64,000 nt of DNA from Loripinus fragilis (lineage: Eukaryota; Mollusca; Bivalvia; Lucinida; Lucinidae). Location of the stretch: NCBI GenBank assembly GCA_964019695.1, contig OZ026520.1, positions 91,454,913 through 91,518,912 of the forward strand, given 5' to 3'. Shown here in pieces: positions 12,081 to 26,639 of the stretch. The notes beneath the pieces were generated by a model. The model searched no databases, was not told where the DNA came from, and worked only from the letters and a program-made list of their open reading frames with translations. Numbering within the stretch: position 1 is the stretch's first letter; every line of letters starts with the position of its first letter. A program made the position numbers and the translations under genes.

Positions 12081-15000
12081 AGCATAACTTAGGTAAATTT
12101 ACTGTGACAAAGGAGACATTTGGTAGAACCAGACATATTCATTTAGGTTTAAGCATATTTAGACACATCTAATAGGATATCATGGAAATATTCCAAGATG
12201 GGCCATTTCCCAACTTGGAATAATACTTGTTTCAACTGATTTGGTGTTTTCAGCATTAGTTGGGTACATTTACTGTGACAAATGATACTTATAGTGGAAA
12301 CAGACGTATTAATGTCGGTGCTAAGCATATTTGGACACATCTAATCGGTTTTCATGGAAATATTCCAAGATGGGGCATTCCCCAACTTGGAATATAACTT
12401 ATTTCAAGTAAATTGGTGTGTTTTAACATTAATTAAGTAAAAACATGTGACAAATGAGATCTTTTGTAGAAACAGACATATTCATTTAGGTTTAAGGATA
12501 TTTGGACACATCTTAAAGGATTTCATGGAAATATTCCAAGATGGGGCATTTCCCAACTTGGAATATCACTTGTTTCAAGTAATGTGGTGTTTTTCAGCAT
12601 TAATTACGTAAATTTACTGTGACAAATGATACTTATAGTGGAAACAGACGTACTTCTGTAGGTGCTTAGCATATTTGGACACATCTTATAGGTTTTCATA
12701 GAAATATACCAAGATGGGACATCTCCCAACTTGGAATATCACTTGTTTCAAGTAAATTGGTGTGTTTTAACATAAATTAGGTAAAAAACATGTGACAAAT
12801 GATACTTATAGTGAGAACAGACATATCGGTTTAGGTACCTAGCATATTTGGACACATCAAATTAGATTTCAAACAAATATTCCAAGATGGACCATTTCCC
12901 AACTTGGAATATCATTTGTTTCCAGTTAATTAGTGTTTTTCAGCATAAATTAGGTAAATTTACTGTGACAAATGAGACCTTTTCTAGAATTAGACATATT
13001 TATTTAGGTTTAAGCATATTTGGACACATCTTAAATGATTTCATAGAAATATTCCAAGATGGGGCATTTCCCAACTTGGAATATCACTTGTAGGTGCTTA
13101 GCATATTTGGACACATCTAATAGGATATCATGGAAATATTCCAAGATGAGGCATTTCCCAACTTGGAATATAACTTTTTTTTCAAGTAAAATGGTGTGTT
13201 TTAACATTAATTAGGTAAACACATGTGACATATGAGACCTTTTGTAGAAACAGACATATTTATTAAGGTTTTAGCCTATTTGGACACATCTCATTGGATT
13301 TCATGGAAATATTCCAAGATGGGGCACTTCCCAACTTGGAATATCACTTGTTGAAAGTGACTTTGTGTTTTTCAGCAATAATTAGGTAATTTTACTGTGA
13401 CAAATTAAAATTATAGTGGAAACAGACATATTTTTGTAGGTATCCATTAGCATATTTGGAGACATGTAATTGGATTTCATAGAAATATTCCGAGATGGGG
13501 CAATTCTCATCTTGGAGTATCACTTATTTCATATAAATTGGTGTGTTTTAATATTAATTAGGTAAAAACATGTGTTAATTGATACTTATAGTGAGAACAG
13601 ACATATCAATTTAGGAACTTAGCACATTTGGACAGATCTAATTGGATTTCATGAAAATATTCCAAGATGGACCATTTCCCAACTTGGAATTTAACTTATT
13701 TCAAGTGATTTTGGTGTGTTTTAACATTAATTAGGTAGCGTTACTGTGACAAATGAGACCTTTTGTAGAATCAGACATATTTAATTAGGTTTTAGCATAT
13801 TTGGACCATCTTAAAAGATTTCATGGAAATATTCCAAGATGGGGCATTTCCCAACTTGGAATATCACTTGTTTCAAGTGATTTGGTGTTTTTCAGCATTA
13901 CTTAGGTAAATTTACTGTGACAAAGGAGCCCTTTTGTAGAAGCAGACATATTCATTTAGGTTTAAGCATATTTGGACACAACTTAAATGATTTCATGGAA
14001 ATATTCCAAGATGGGGCATTTCCCAACTTGGAATATCACTTGTTTCAACTGATTTGGTGTTTTTCAGCATTAGTTAGGTAAATTTACTATGACAAATGAT
14101 ACTTATAGTGGAAACAGACATGTTTATGTAGTTGCTTTGCATTTTTGGACACATCTAATAGGATACCATGGAAATATTCCAAGATGGGACATTTCCCAAC
14201 TTGGAATATAACTTATTTAAAGTAAACTGTTGTGTTTTAACATTAATTAGGTAAAACATGTGACAAATGAGATCTTTTGTAGAAACAGACATATTCATTT
14301 AGGTTTAAGGATATTTGGACACATCTTAAAGGATTTCATGGAAATATTCCAAGATGGGGCATTTCCCAACTTGGAATATCACTTGTTTCAAATGATTTGG
14401 TGTTTTTCAGCATTACTTAGGTAAATTTACTGTGACAAAGGAGCCCTTTTGTGCAAGCAGACATATTCATTTAGGTTTAAGCATATTTGGACACAACTTA
14501 AATGATTTCATGGAAATATTCCAAGATGGGGCATTTCCCAACTTGGAATATCACTTGTTTCAAGTAAATTGGTGTTTTTCAGCATTACTTAGGTAAATTT
14601 ACTGTGACAAAGGAGCCCTTTTGTAGAAGCAGACATATTCATTTAGGTTTAAGCATATTTGGACACAACTTAAATGATTTCATGGAAATATTCCAAGATG
14701 GGGCATTTCCCAACTTGGAATATCACTTGTTTCAACTGATTTGGTGTTTTTCAGCATTAGTTAGGTAAATTTACTATGACAAATGATACTTATAGTGGAA
14801 ACAGACGTGTTTATGTAGTTGCTTTGCATATAAGGACACATCTAATAGGATATCATGGAAATATTCCAAGATGGGACATTTCCCAACTTGAAATATAACT
14901 TATTTAAAGTAAACTGGTATGTTTTAACATTAATTAGGTAAAACATGTGACAAATGAGATCTTTTGTAGAAACAGACATATTCATTTAGGTTTAAGGATA

Positions 15001-16269
15001 TTTGGACACATCTTAAAGGATTTCATGGAAATATTCCAAGATGGGGCATTTCCCAACTTGGAATATCACTTGTTTCAAATGATTTGGTGTTTTTCAGCAT
15101 TAATTACGTAAATTTACTGTGACAAATGATACTTATAGTGGAAACAGACGTATTTATGTAGGTGCTTAGCATATTTGGACACATCTACTAGGTTTTCATG
15201 GAAATATTCCAAGATGGGGCATTTCCCAACCTGGAATATAATTTGTTTCAAGTAAATTGGTGTGTTTTAACATAAATTAGGTAAAAAACATGTGACAAAT
15301 GATACTTATAGTGAGAACAGACATATCGGTTTAGGTACTTAGTACATTTGGACACATCTAATTGAATTTCATGGAAATATTCCAAGATGTGCCATTTCCC
15401 AACTTGGAATATCACTTGCTTCAAGGAATTTGGTATGTTTCAGCATTAATTAGGTAACGTTACTGTGACGAATGAGACCTTTTGTAGAATCAGACATAAT
15501 TATTTAGGTTTTAGCATATTTGGACCATCTTAAAAGATTTCGTGGAAATATTCCAAGATGGGGCATTTCCCAACTTGGAATATCACTTTTTTTCAAGTGA
15601 TTTGGTGTTTTTCAGCATTACTTAGGTAAATTTACTGTGACAAAGGAGACATTTTGTAGAAACAGGCATATTAATTTAGGTTTAAGCATATTTGGACACA
15701 TCTTAAAGGATTTCATGAAAATATTCCAAGATGGGCCATTTCCCAACTTGGAATATCACTTGTTTCAACTGATTTGGTGTTTTCCAGCATTAATTAGGTA
15801 AATTTACTGTGACAAATGATACTTATAGTGGAAACAGACGTGTTTATGTAGGTGCTTAGCATATTTGGACACATCTTATAGGAAATCATGGAAATATTCC
15901 AAGATGAGGCATTTCCCAACTTTGAATATAACTTAATTCAAGTAAATTGGTGTGTTTTAACATTAATTAGGTAAAAACATGTGACACATGAGATCTTTTG
16001 TATAAACAGACATATTCATATAGGTTTAAGGATATTTGGACACATCTTAAAGGATTTTATGGAAATATTCCAAGATGGGGCATTTCCCAACTTGGAATAT
16101 CACTTGTTTCCAGTTCATTCGTGTTTTTTAGCATTAATTAGGTAAATTTACTGTGACAAATGAGACCTTTTCTAGAAACAGACATTTATTTAGGCTTAAG
16201 CATATTTGGACACATCTTAAATGATTTCATGGAAATATTCCAAGATGGGGTATTTCCCAACTTGGAATA

Positions 16270-17860
16270 TCACTTGTTTCAACTGATTTGGTGTTTTCCA
16301 GCATTAATTAGGTAAATTTACTGTGACAAATGATACATATAGTGGAAACAGACGTGTTTATGTAGGTGCTTAGCATATTTGGCCACATCTAATAGGATAT
16401 CATGGAAATATTCCAAGATGAGGCATTTCCCAACTTGGAATATAACTTATTTCAGGTAAATTGGTGTGTTTTAACATTAATTAGGTAAAAACATGTGACA
16501 TATGAGACCTTTTGTAGAAACAGACATATTTATTTAGGTTTTAGCCTATTTGGACACATCTAATTTGATTTCATGGAAATATTCCAAGATGGGGCACATC
16601 CCAACTTGGAATATCACTTGTTTAATGTGATTTGGTGTTTTTCAGCATTAATTAGGTAAATTTACTGTGACAAATGATACTTGTAGTGGAAACAGACATA
16701 TTTTTGTAGGTGCCCATTAGCATATTTGGAGACATGTAATTGGATTTTATAGAAATATTCCAAGATGGGGCAATTCTCAACTTGGAATATCACTTATTTC
16801 ATGTAAATTGGTGTGTTTTGATATTAATTAGGTAAAAATGTGTTAATTGATACTTATAGTGAGAACAGACATATCAATTTAGGTACTTAGCATATTTGGA
16901 CACATCTAATTGAGTTGCATGGAAATATTCCAAGATGGGCCAATTTTCCAACTTGGAATTTAACTTATTATCAAGTGATTTTGGTGTGTTTTAACATTAA
17001 TTAGGTAGCGTTACTGTGACAAACGAGACCTTTTGTAGAAACAGACATATTTATTTTGGTTTTAGCATAGTTGGACACATCTTAAAGGATTTCATGGAAG
17101 TATTCCAAGATGGGGCATTTCCCAACTTGGAATATCACTTGTTTCAAGTGATTTGGTGTTTTTCAGCATTAATAAGTTACATTAACTGTGACAAATGATA
17201 CTTATAGTGGAAACAGACGTAGTAATGTAGGTGCTTAGCATATTTGGACACATCTAATAGGTTTTCATGGAAATATTCCAAGATGGGGCATTTCCCAACT
17301 TGGAATATAACTTGTTTCAAGTAAATTGGTGTGTTTAAACATTAATTAAGTAAAAAAAAACATGTGACAAATGATACTTATAGTGAGAACAGACATATCA
17401 ATTTTGGTACTAAGTACATTTGGACACATCTAATTGAATTTCATGGAAATATTCCAAGATGTGCCATTTCCCAACTTGGAATATCACTTGCTTCAAGGGA
17501 TTTGGTGTGTATCAGCATTAATTAGGTAACGTTACTGTGACAAATGAGACCTTTTGAAGAATAAGACATATTCATTTAGGCTTTAGCATATTTGGACCAT
17601 CTTAAAAGATTTCATGGAAATATTCCAAGATGGGGCATTTCCCAACTTGGAATATCACTTTTTTCAAGTGATTTGGTGTTTTCAGCATAACTTAGGTAAA
17701 TTTACTGTGACAAAGGAGACATTTTGTAGAAACAGACATATTCATTTAGGTTTAAGCATATTTGGACACATCTTAAAGGATTTCATGAAAATATTCCAAG
17801 ATGGGCCATTTCCCAACTTGAAATATCACTTGTTTCAACTGATTTGGTGTTTTTCAGCAT
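16270..17860 (+). repeat. Higher-order block, second copy
   Basis: Counterpart of about 10500-12080 with an offset of 5,773 bp. A further, more diverged relative containing 'GTAGGTATCCATTAGC' lies near 13440. Confidence 0.75.
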
Positions 17861-18389
17861 TAATAAGGTAAATTTACTGTAACAAATGATACTTATAGTG
17901 GAAACAGACGTGTTTATGTAGGTGCTTAGCATATTTGGACACATCTTATAGGAAATCATGGAAATATTCCAAGATGAGGCATTCCCCAACTTGGAATATA
18001 ACTTATTTCAAGTAAATTGGTGTGTTTTAACATCAATTAGGTAAAAACATGTGACAAATGACATCTTTTGTAGAAACAGACATATTCATTTAGGTTTAAG
18101 GATATTTGGACACATCTTAAAGGATTTCATGGAAATATTCCAAGATGGGGCACTTCCCAACTTGGAATATCACTTGTTTAAAGTGATTTGGTGTTTTCAG
18201 CATTAGTTAGGTACATTTACTGTGACAAATGATACTTATAGTGGAAACAGACGTATTAATGTCGGTGCTAAGCATATTTGGACACATCTAATAGGTTTTC
18301 ATGGAAATATTCCAAGATGGGGCATTCCCCAACTTGGAATATAACTTATTTCAAGTAAATTGGTGTGTTTTAACATAAATTAGGTAAAA

Positions 18390-19810
18390 ACATGTGACAA
18401 ATGATACTTATAGTGAGAACAGACATATCGGTTTAGGTACTTAGCATATTTGGACACATCAAATATTATTTCATACAAATATTCCAAGATGGGCCATTTC
18501 CCAACTTGGAATATCATTTCTTTCCAGTTAATTAGTGTTTTTCAGCATTAATTAGGTAAATGTACTGTGACAAATGAGACCTTTTCTAAAATTAGACATA
18601 TTTATTTAGGTTTAAGCATATTTGGACACATCTTAAAAGATTTCATAAAAATTCCAATATGGGACATTTCCCAACTTGGAATATCACTTGTTTCAACTGA
18701 TTTGGTGTTTTTCAGCATTACTTAGGTAAATTTACTGTGACAAAGGAGACCTTTTGTAGAAACAGACATATTCATTTAGGTTTAAGCATATTTGGGCACA
18801 TCTTAAAGGATTTCATGAAAATATTCCAAGATGGGCCATTTCCCAACTTGGAATATTACTTGTTTCAACTGATTTGGTGTTTTTCAGCATTAATTAGGTA
18901 CATTTACTTTGACAAATGAGACCTTTTGTAGAAACAGACATATTCATTTAGGTTTTAGCATATTTTGGCACATCTTAAAGGATTTCATGAAAATATTCCA
19001 AGATGGGCCATTTCCAAACTTGGAATATTACTTGTTTCAACTGATTTGGTGTTTTTCAGCATTAATTAGGTACATTAACTTTGACAAATAATACTTATAG
19101 TGGAAACAGCGAATTTTTGTAGGTAATAAGCATATTTGGACACATCTAATAGGAAATCATGGAAATATTCCAAGATGAGGCATTTCCCAACTTGGAATAT
19201 AACTTATTTCAAGTAAATTGGTGTGTTTAAACATTAATTAGGTAAAAACATGTGACAAATGAGATCTTTTGTAGAAACAGACATATTCATTTCGGTTTAA
19301 GCATATTTGGACACATCTTAAAGGATTTTATGGAAATATTCCAAGATGGGGCATTTCCCAACTTGGAATATCACTTGTTTCAAGTGATTAGGTGTTTTTC
19401 AGCATTAATTACGTAAATTTACTGTGACAAATGATACTTATAGTGGAAACAGACGTACTTATGTAGGTGCTTAGCATATTTGGACACATCTAATATGTTT
19501 TAATGGAAATATTCCAAGATGGGGCATTTCCCAACTTGGAATATAACTTGTTTCAAGTAAATTGGTGTGTTTTAACATAAATTAGGTAAAAACATGTGAC
19601 AAATGATACTTATAGTGAGAACAGACATATCGGTTTAGGTACTTAGCATATTTGGACACATCAAATATTATTTCATACAAATATTCCAAGATGGGCCATT
19701 TCCCAACTTGGAATATCATTTCTTTCCAGTTAATTAGTGTTTTTCAGCATTAATTAGGTAAATTTACTGTGACAAATGAGACCTTTTCTAAAATTAGACA
19801 TATTTATTTA
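18390..19810 (+). repeat. Seven-monomer higher-order repeat, offset about 1,202 bp
   Basis: The distinctive run 'CATCAAATATTATTTCATAC' with the following 'TTTCTTTCCAGTTAATTAG' occurs at about 18455 and again about 1,202 bp later (close to 7 x 172). The monomers around both copies match closely. Confidence 0.65.
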
Positions 19811-21305
19811 GGTTTAAGCATATTTGGACACATCTTAAATGATTTCATGGAAATATTCCAAGATGGGGCATTTCCCAACTTGGAATATAACTTGTTTCAA
19901 ATGATTTGGTGTTTTTCAGCTTTAATTAGGTTCATTTACTGCTAAAAATGATACTTATAGTGGAAACAGACATATTAATGCAGGGTTTTAGCATATTTGT
20001 ACTCATCAAATTGGATTTAATGAAAATATTCCAAGATGAGGCATTTCCCAACTTGGAATATTACTTGTTTCAAGTGATTTGGTGTGTTACAGCATTAATT
20101 AGGTACATTTACTGTGACAAATGATACTTATAGTGGAAACAGACGTATTAATGTAGGTGCTTAGCATATTTGGACACATCTAATAGGTTTTCATGGAAAT
20201 ATTCCAAGATGGGGCATTTCCCAACTTGGAATATCAATTGTTTCGACTGATTTGGTGTTTTTCAGCATTAGTTAGGTAAATTTACTATGACAAATGAGAC
20301 CTTTTATGAAACAGACATATATATTTAGGTTTTAGCATATTTGGACACATCTAATAGGATTTTATGGAAATATTCCAAGATGGGGCATTTCCCAACTTGG
20401 AATATCAATTGTTTCATGTGATTTGGTGTGTTTCAGCATTAATTAGGTAAAGTAACTGTGACAAATGAGACCTTCTGTGGAAACAGACATATTTATTTAG
20501 GTTCTAGCATATTGGGACACATCTAAAAGGATTTCATGGAAATATTCCAAGATTGGGCATTTCCCAACTTGGAATATCACTAATATTAAGTGATTTGGTG
20601 TGTAACAGCAATAATTAGGTAAATTTACTGTGAAAAAAATATTATTGTGGAAACAGACATATTTATTTAGGGTTTTATCATATTTGTACTCATCTAGTAT
20701 GATTTCATGGAAATATTCCAAGATGGGGCATTTCCCAACTTGGAATATCACTTGTTTCAAGTGACTTGGTGTTGTTCAGCATTGATTAGGTAAAGTTATT
20801 GTGACAAATGAGATCTTTTGTGGAAACAGACATATATATTTAGGTTTTAGCATATTTGACATATCTGATAGGATTTTATGGAAATATTCCAAGATGTGAC
20901 ATTTCCCAACTTGGAATATCACTTTTTTCAAGTGATGTGGTTTGTTACAGCATTAATTAGGTAACTTTACTGTGGAAAATAATACTTATTGTGGAAACAG
21001 ACATGTTTATTTAGGGTTTTAGCATATTTGTACTCATCTAATTGGATTTCATGGAAATATTCCTAGATGGGGCATTTCCCAACTTGGAAAATCACTTGTT
21101 TCAAGTGATTTGGTGTTTTTCAGCATTAGCTAGGTAAAGTTACTGTGACAAATGTGACCTTTTGTGAAAACTTACATATATATTTAGGTTCTAATATATT
21201 TGGACATATCTAATAGGATTTCATGGAAATATTCCAAGATGGGGCATTTCCTAACTTGGAATATCACTTGTTTCAAGTGATTTGGTGTGTTTCAGCATTA
21301 ATTAG

Positions 21306-24300
21306 GAAATGCCCCATCTTGGAATATTTCCATGAAATCCAATTTGATGAGTACAATTATGCTAAAACCTAAATATACAAGTCTGTTTCCACAAAAGGTC
21401 TCATTTGTCACAGTAACTTTACCCAATTTGTGCTGAAACACACCAAATCACTTGAAACAAGTAGTATTCCAAGTTGAGAAATGCCCCATCTTGGAATATT
21501 TCCATGAAATCCAATAAGATGAGTACAAATATGCTAAAACCCTACATAAATATGTCTGCTTCCACTATAAGAATCATTTTTCGCAGAAAATTTACCTAAT
21601 TAATGCTGAAACACACCAAATCACTTGAAACAAGTGATATTCCAAGTTGGGAAATGCCCCATCTTGGATTATTTCCATAATATCCTATAAGACGTGTCTA
21701 AATATGCTAAAACGTAAATATATATGTCTGTTTCCACAAAAAGTCTCATTTGTCACAGTAACTTTACCTGATTAATGCTGAAACACACCAAATCACTTGA
21801 AACAAATGATATTCCAAGTTGGGAAATGCCCCATTTTGGAATATTTCCATGAAACCCTATTAGATGTGTCCAAATATATTAGAACCTAAATATATATGTA
21901 AGTTGTCACAAAAAGTCACATTTGTCACAGTAACTTTACTGAGTCAATGCTGAAAAACACCAAATCACTTGAAACAAGTGATATTCCAAGTTAGGAAATG
22001 CCTCATCTTGGAATATTTCCATGAAATCCTATTAGATATGTCCAAATATATTAGAACCTAAATATATATGTAAGTTTTCACAAAAGGTCACATTTGTCAC
22101 AGTAACTTTACCTAGCTAATGCTGAAAAACACCAAATCACTTGAAACAAGTGATATTCCAAGTTGGGAAATGCCCCATCTAGGAATATTTCCATGAAATC
22201 CAATTAGATGAGTACAAATATGCTAAAACCCTAAATAAACATGGCTGTTTCCACAATAAGTATTATTTTCCACAGTAAATTTACCTAATTAATGCTGTAA
22301 CAAACCACATCACTTGAAAAAAGTGATATTCCAAGTTGGGAGATGTGTCCAAATATATTAGAACCTACATATATATGTCAGTTTTCACAAAAGGTCACAT
22401 TTGTCCCAGTAACTTTACTGAATCAATGCTGAAAACACCAAATCACTTTAAACAAGTGATATTCCAAGTTGGGAAATGTCCCATCTTGGAATATTTCCAT
22501 GAAATCCTATAAGATATGTCCACATATGCTACAACCTAAATATATATGCCTGTTTCCACAAAAGGTCTCATTTGTCACAGTAACTTTACCTAATTAATGC
22601 TGAAACACACCAAATCACTCAAGCAAGTGATATTCCAAGTAAGGAAATGTCCCATCTTGGAATATTTCCATGAAATCCTATTAGATGTGTCTAAATATGC
22701 TACAACCTGAATATATGTGTCAGTTTTCACAAAAGGTCACATTTGTCACAGTTACTTTACCGAATCAATGCTGAAAACACCAAATCACTTGAAACAAGTG
22801 ATATTCCAAGTTGGGAATATTTCCACGAAACCCTATAAGATGTGTCCAAATATGCTACAACCTAAATATATATGTCTGTTTCCACAAAGAGTCTCATTTG
22901 TCACAGTAACTTTACCTAATAAATGCTAAAACACACCAAATCACTTTAAACAAGTGATATTCCAAGTTAGGATATGTCCCATCTTGGAATATTTCCATGA
23001 AATCCTATTAGATGAGTACAAATATGCTAAAACCTAAATATATATGTCTGTTTCCACAAAAGATCTCATTTGTCACAGTAACTTTACCTAATTAATGCTA
23101 AAACACACCAAATCACTTGAAACAAGTAGTATTCCAAGTTGAGAAATGCCCAATCTTGGAATATTTCCATGAAATCCAATAAGATGAGTACAAATATGCT
23201 AAAACCCTACATAAATATGTCTGTTTCCACCATAAGTATCATTTTTCGCAGAAATTTACCTAATTAATGCTGAAACACACCAAATCACTTGAAACAAGTG
23301 ATATTCCAAGTTGGGAAATGCCCCATCTTGGATTATTTCCATAAAAACCTATGAGATGTGTCCAAATATGCAAAAACGTAAATATATATGTCTGTTTCCA
23401 CAAAAGGTCACATTTGTCACAGTAACTTTACCTAATTAATGCTTAAACACACCAAATCACTTGAAACAAGTAGTATTCCAAGTTGAGAAATGACCCATCT
23501 TGGAATATTTCCATGAAATCCAATTAATTGAGTACAAATATGCTAAAATTCTACCTAAATATGTCTGTTTCTACTATAAGTATAATTTTTGCAGAAAATT
23601 TACCTAATTAATGCTGAAACACACCAAATCACTTGAAACAAGTGATATTCCAAGTTGGGAAATGCCCCATCTTGGATTATTTCCATAAAATCCTTTGAGA
23701 TGTGTCCAAATATGCAAAAACCTAAATATATATGTCTGTTTCCACAAAAGGTCTTATTTGTCACAGTAACTTTACCAAATTAATGCTGAAACACACCAAA
23801 TCACTTGAAACAATTGATATTCCAAATTGGGAAATGCCCCATCTTGGAATATTTCCATGAAATCCAATTTGATGAGTACAAATATGCTAAAACCTAAATA
23901 AATATGTCTGTTTCCATTCCACAAAAGATCTCATTTGTCACAGTAACTTTATCTAATTAATGCTTAAACACACCAAATCACTTGAAACAAAGTAATAAGG
24001 TTGCAAAGATCAGGAATCGATACAATTAAGTACCACACCTGACCCAGGATACCAATGGGAAAGTGACAAACTCACAGAAGACACCACAAACGAGAGCCAA
24101 GAGGTCAGCCCTTTCCCAGCAGGTGACCACAAAGCACATATAAACAGACGCGCACAAAACATAGCAAACACAAGACAGAACAAAAACATAAAAGATCCAC
24201 AAAAGAAGTACCGCCTTGGAACGGTCAGTAAAATATTTTACTGGAGGGCTTAAACCGGTTTAACGGCGCCAACCTCATCCTTAATTCAGATGTGGATCAA

Positions 24301-25185
24301 GACACATAAATATTTGGTTTGCATGAAAGACCCCTAACTTATCAATGCATCATCTCCTAAAACATATAAATCAAAAACCTACAAGTAGTATTCCAAGTTG
24401 AGAAATGCCCAATCTTGGAATATTTCCATGAAATATGCCCAATCTTGGAATATTTCCATGAAATCCAATAAGATGAGTACAAATATGCTAAAACCCTACA
24501 TAAATATGTCTGTTTCCACCATAAGTATCATTTTTCGCAGATAATTTACCTATATGATGCAGAAACACACCAAATCACTTGAAGCAAGTGATATTCCAAG
24601 TTGGGAAATGCCCCATCTTGGATTATTTCCATAATATCCTATAAGACGTGTCTAAATATGCTAAAACGTAAATATATATGTCTGTTTCCACAAAAAGTCT
24701 CATTTGTCACAGTACTTTGCCTAATTAATGCTGAAGCACACCAAATCACTTGAAACAAACGATATTCCAAGTTGGGAAATGCCCCATCTTGGAATATTTC
24801 CATAAAATCCTATTAGATGTGTCCAAATATGCTAAAACCTAAATATATATGTCTGTATCCACAAAAGGTCTAATTTGTAACAGTAAATTTACCTAATTAA
24901 TGCTAAAATACTTCATATCACTTGAAACAAGTGATATTCCAAGTTGAGAAATGCCCCATCTTGGAATATATCCATGAAATCCAATTAGATGAGTACAAAT
25001 ATGCTAAAACCCTAAATAAATATGTCTATTTCCACAATAAGTATCATTTTTCACAGTTAATTTACCTAATTAATGCTGTAACACACCAAATCACTTAACA
25101 TAAGTGATATTCCAATTTGGGAAAGCCCAATCTTGGAATATTTCCATGAAATGCAATTAGAGGTGTCAGAATATGCTAAATATGT
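21306..25185 (-). repeat. Satellite array, reversed orientation (about 20 copies)
   Basis: After the junction at 21305/21306 all monomers are reverse complements ('AAATGCCCCATCTTGGAATA', 'CCAAATCACTTGAAACAAGT', 'GTCACAGTAACTTTACCTAA'). The segment is interrupted at 23991-24382 by an unrelated sequence and has a 30-bp local duplication near 24407-24465. Copies fade at about 25185. Confidence 0.95.
23991..24382. mobile_element. Interspersed repeat inserted into the satellite
   Basis: The satellite stops at 'CTTGAAACAA' and resumes at 'ACAAGTAGTATTCC'. In between is a sequence sharing 'GCAAAGATCAGGAA', 'CACCTGACCCAGGATACCAA', 'AGCCAAGAGG', 'CAGCCCTTTCCC' and 'AAGAAGTACCGCCTTGGAAC' with 32719-32960. 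The shared part shows it is an interspersed element. No protein was recognised. Confidence 0.7.
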
Positions 25186-25953
<768 letters not shown>

Positions 25954-26272
25954 CATAATATACCTTGATAATGTTTTTAAATGCACATAGAGAACTGTTA
26001 GTGTCCATCAATCTGCTTCTCTTTTATTTCGATTTCCGGAAAGAGGCTGGGCAGCTACTTATGGACCACTTTGTTAGTTACATTATAGGCAGCAGACATA
26101 CAAATCATCCCTAATATTCTGTAAAAACTCAAAGAGCAGGTTGAGGGCCGAAAGAGATGGAAGGTGCACACCTTTGGTGATGATAATCATTCTTCCAACT
26201 TATAAAAAGAGACCAACACTTTCTACTTATATTGTTAATTTCTAATTACATGTACTTCCATTGCTAAATAAG

Positions 26273-26560
26273 TGATGATATTGCAGTTATCTCAGCAGCC
26301 TATACGAAAGAACTTGATATCAATAATAACTGGTCCCAATGTATAAGTCTGAAACTATAAATTTCTAGAATAGTCCCATGAAACTATTGTCAGATATCAG
26401 CTTATCATAATCTCATTTATCTAAGTTTATTGTCAATTTCTTATTACTTTGATTGATGATACAAAACTGGCGATATTGCAGTTATCTCAGCAGCTTATAC
26501 GAAAGAACTCAATATCAATAATAACTGGTCCCAACCTATAAGTCTGAAACGATAACTTGC
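26273..26560. repeat. Direct repeat, about 90 bp, spaced 194 bp
   Basis: 'GATATTGCAGTTATCTCAGC' with the following 'CTATACGAAAGAACT', 'AATATCAATAATAACTGGTC' and 'ATAAGTCTGAAAC' occurs at about 26277 and again at about 26471 with few changes. Confidence 0.75.
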
Positions 26561-26639
26561 TAGATCTCCTCTTCTCGATAAGTGACATAGAATAGGCCTA
26601 TGACACTATTTTCAGAAATTAAGCTTCTTCAAATCTCAT

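Larger units (their letters stand above)
8134..21305 (+). repeat. Satellite array, about 172-bp monomer, first orientation (about 76 copies)
   Basis: The core 'CCCAACTTGGAATATCAC' recurs every 172 bp or so (for example at 8251, 8423, 8598, 8770, 8942 and 9114). Each monomer carries a variable part (GAGACCTTTTGTAGAAACAG, or GATACTTATAGTGGAAACAG, or the GTGAGAACAG variant), then 'AGCATATTTGGACACATCT', then 'ATGGAAATATTCCAAGAT' and the hairpin, and a linker 'CAGCATTAATTAGGTAAA'. At least three monomer subtypes are interleaved, so the array has higher-order structure. 172 is not a multiple of three, and the short frames inside are repeat artefacts. Confidence 0.95.

Noticed and set aside
11243..19091. 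Several 60-85-codon frames reading 'FCRNRHI..FGHILKDF..FQDG.FPNLEYH' in the satellite
   Set aside because: They are translations of the 172-bp monomer, recur with it, shift frame from copy to copy (172 is not divisible by three) and often need non-ATG starts. No sign of selection for protein.
8134..25185. CRISPR-like array
   Set aside because: The repeats are 172-bp tandem monomers with no spacer/repeat alternation, in a eukaryotic context.
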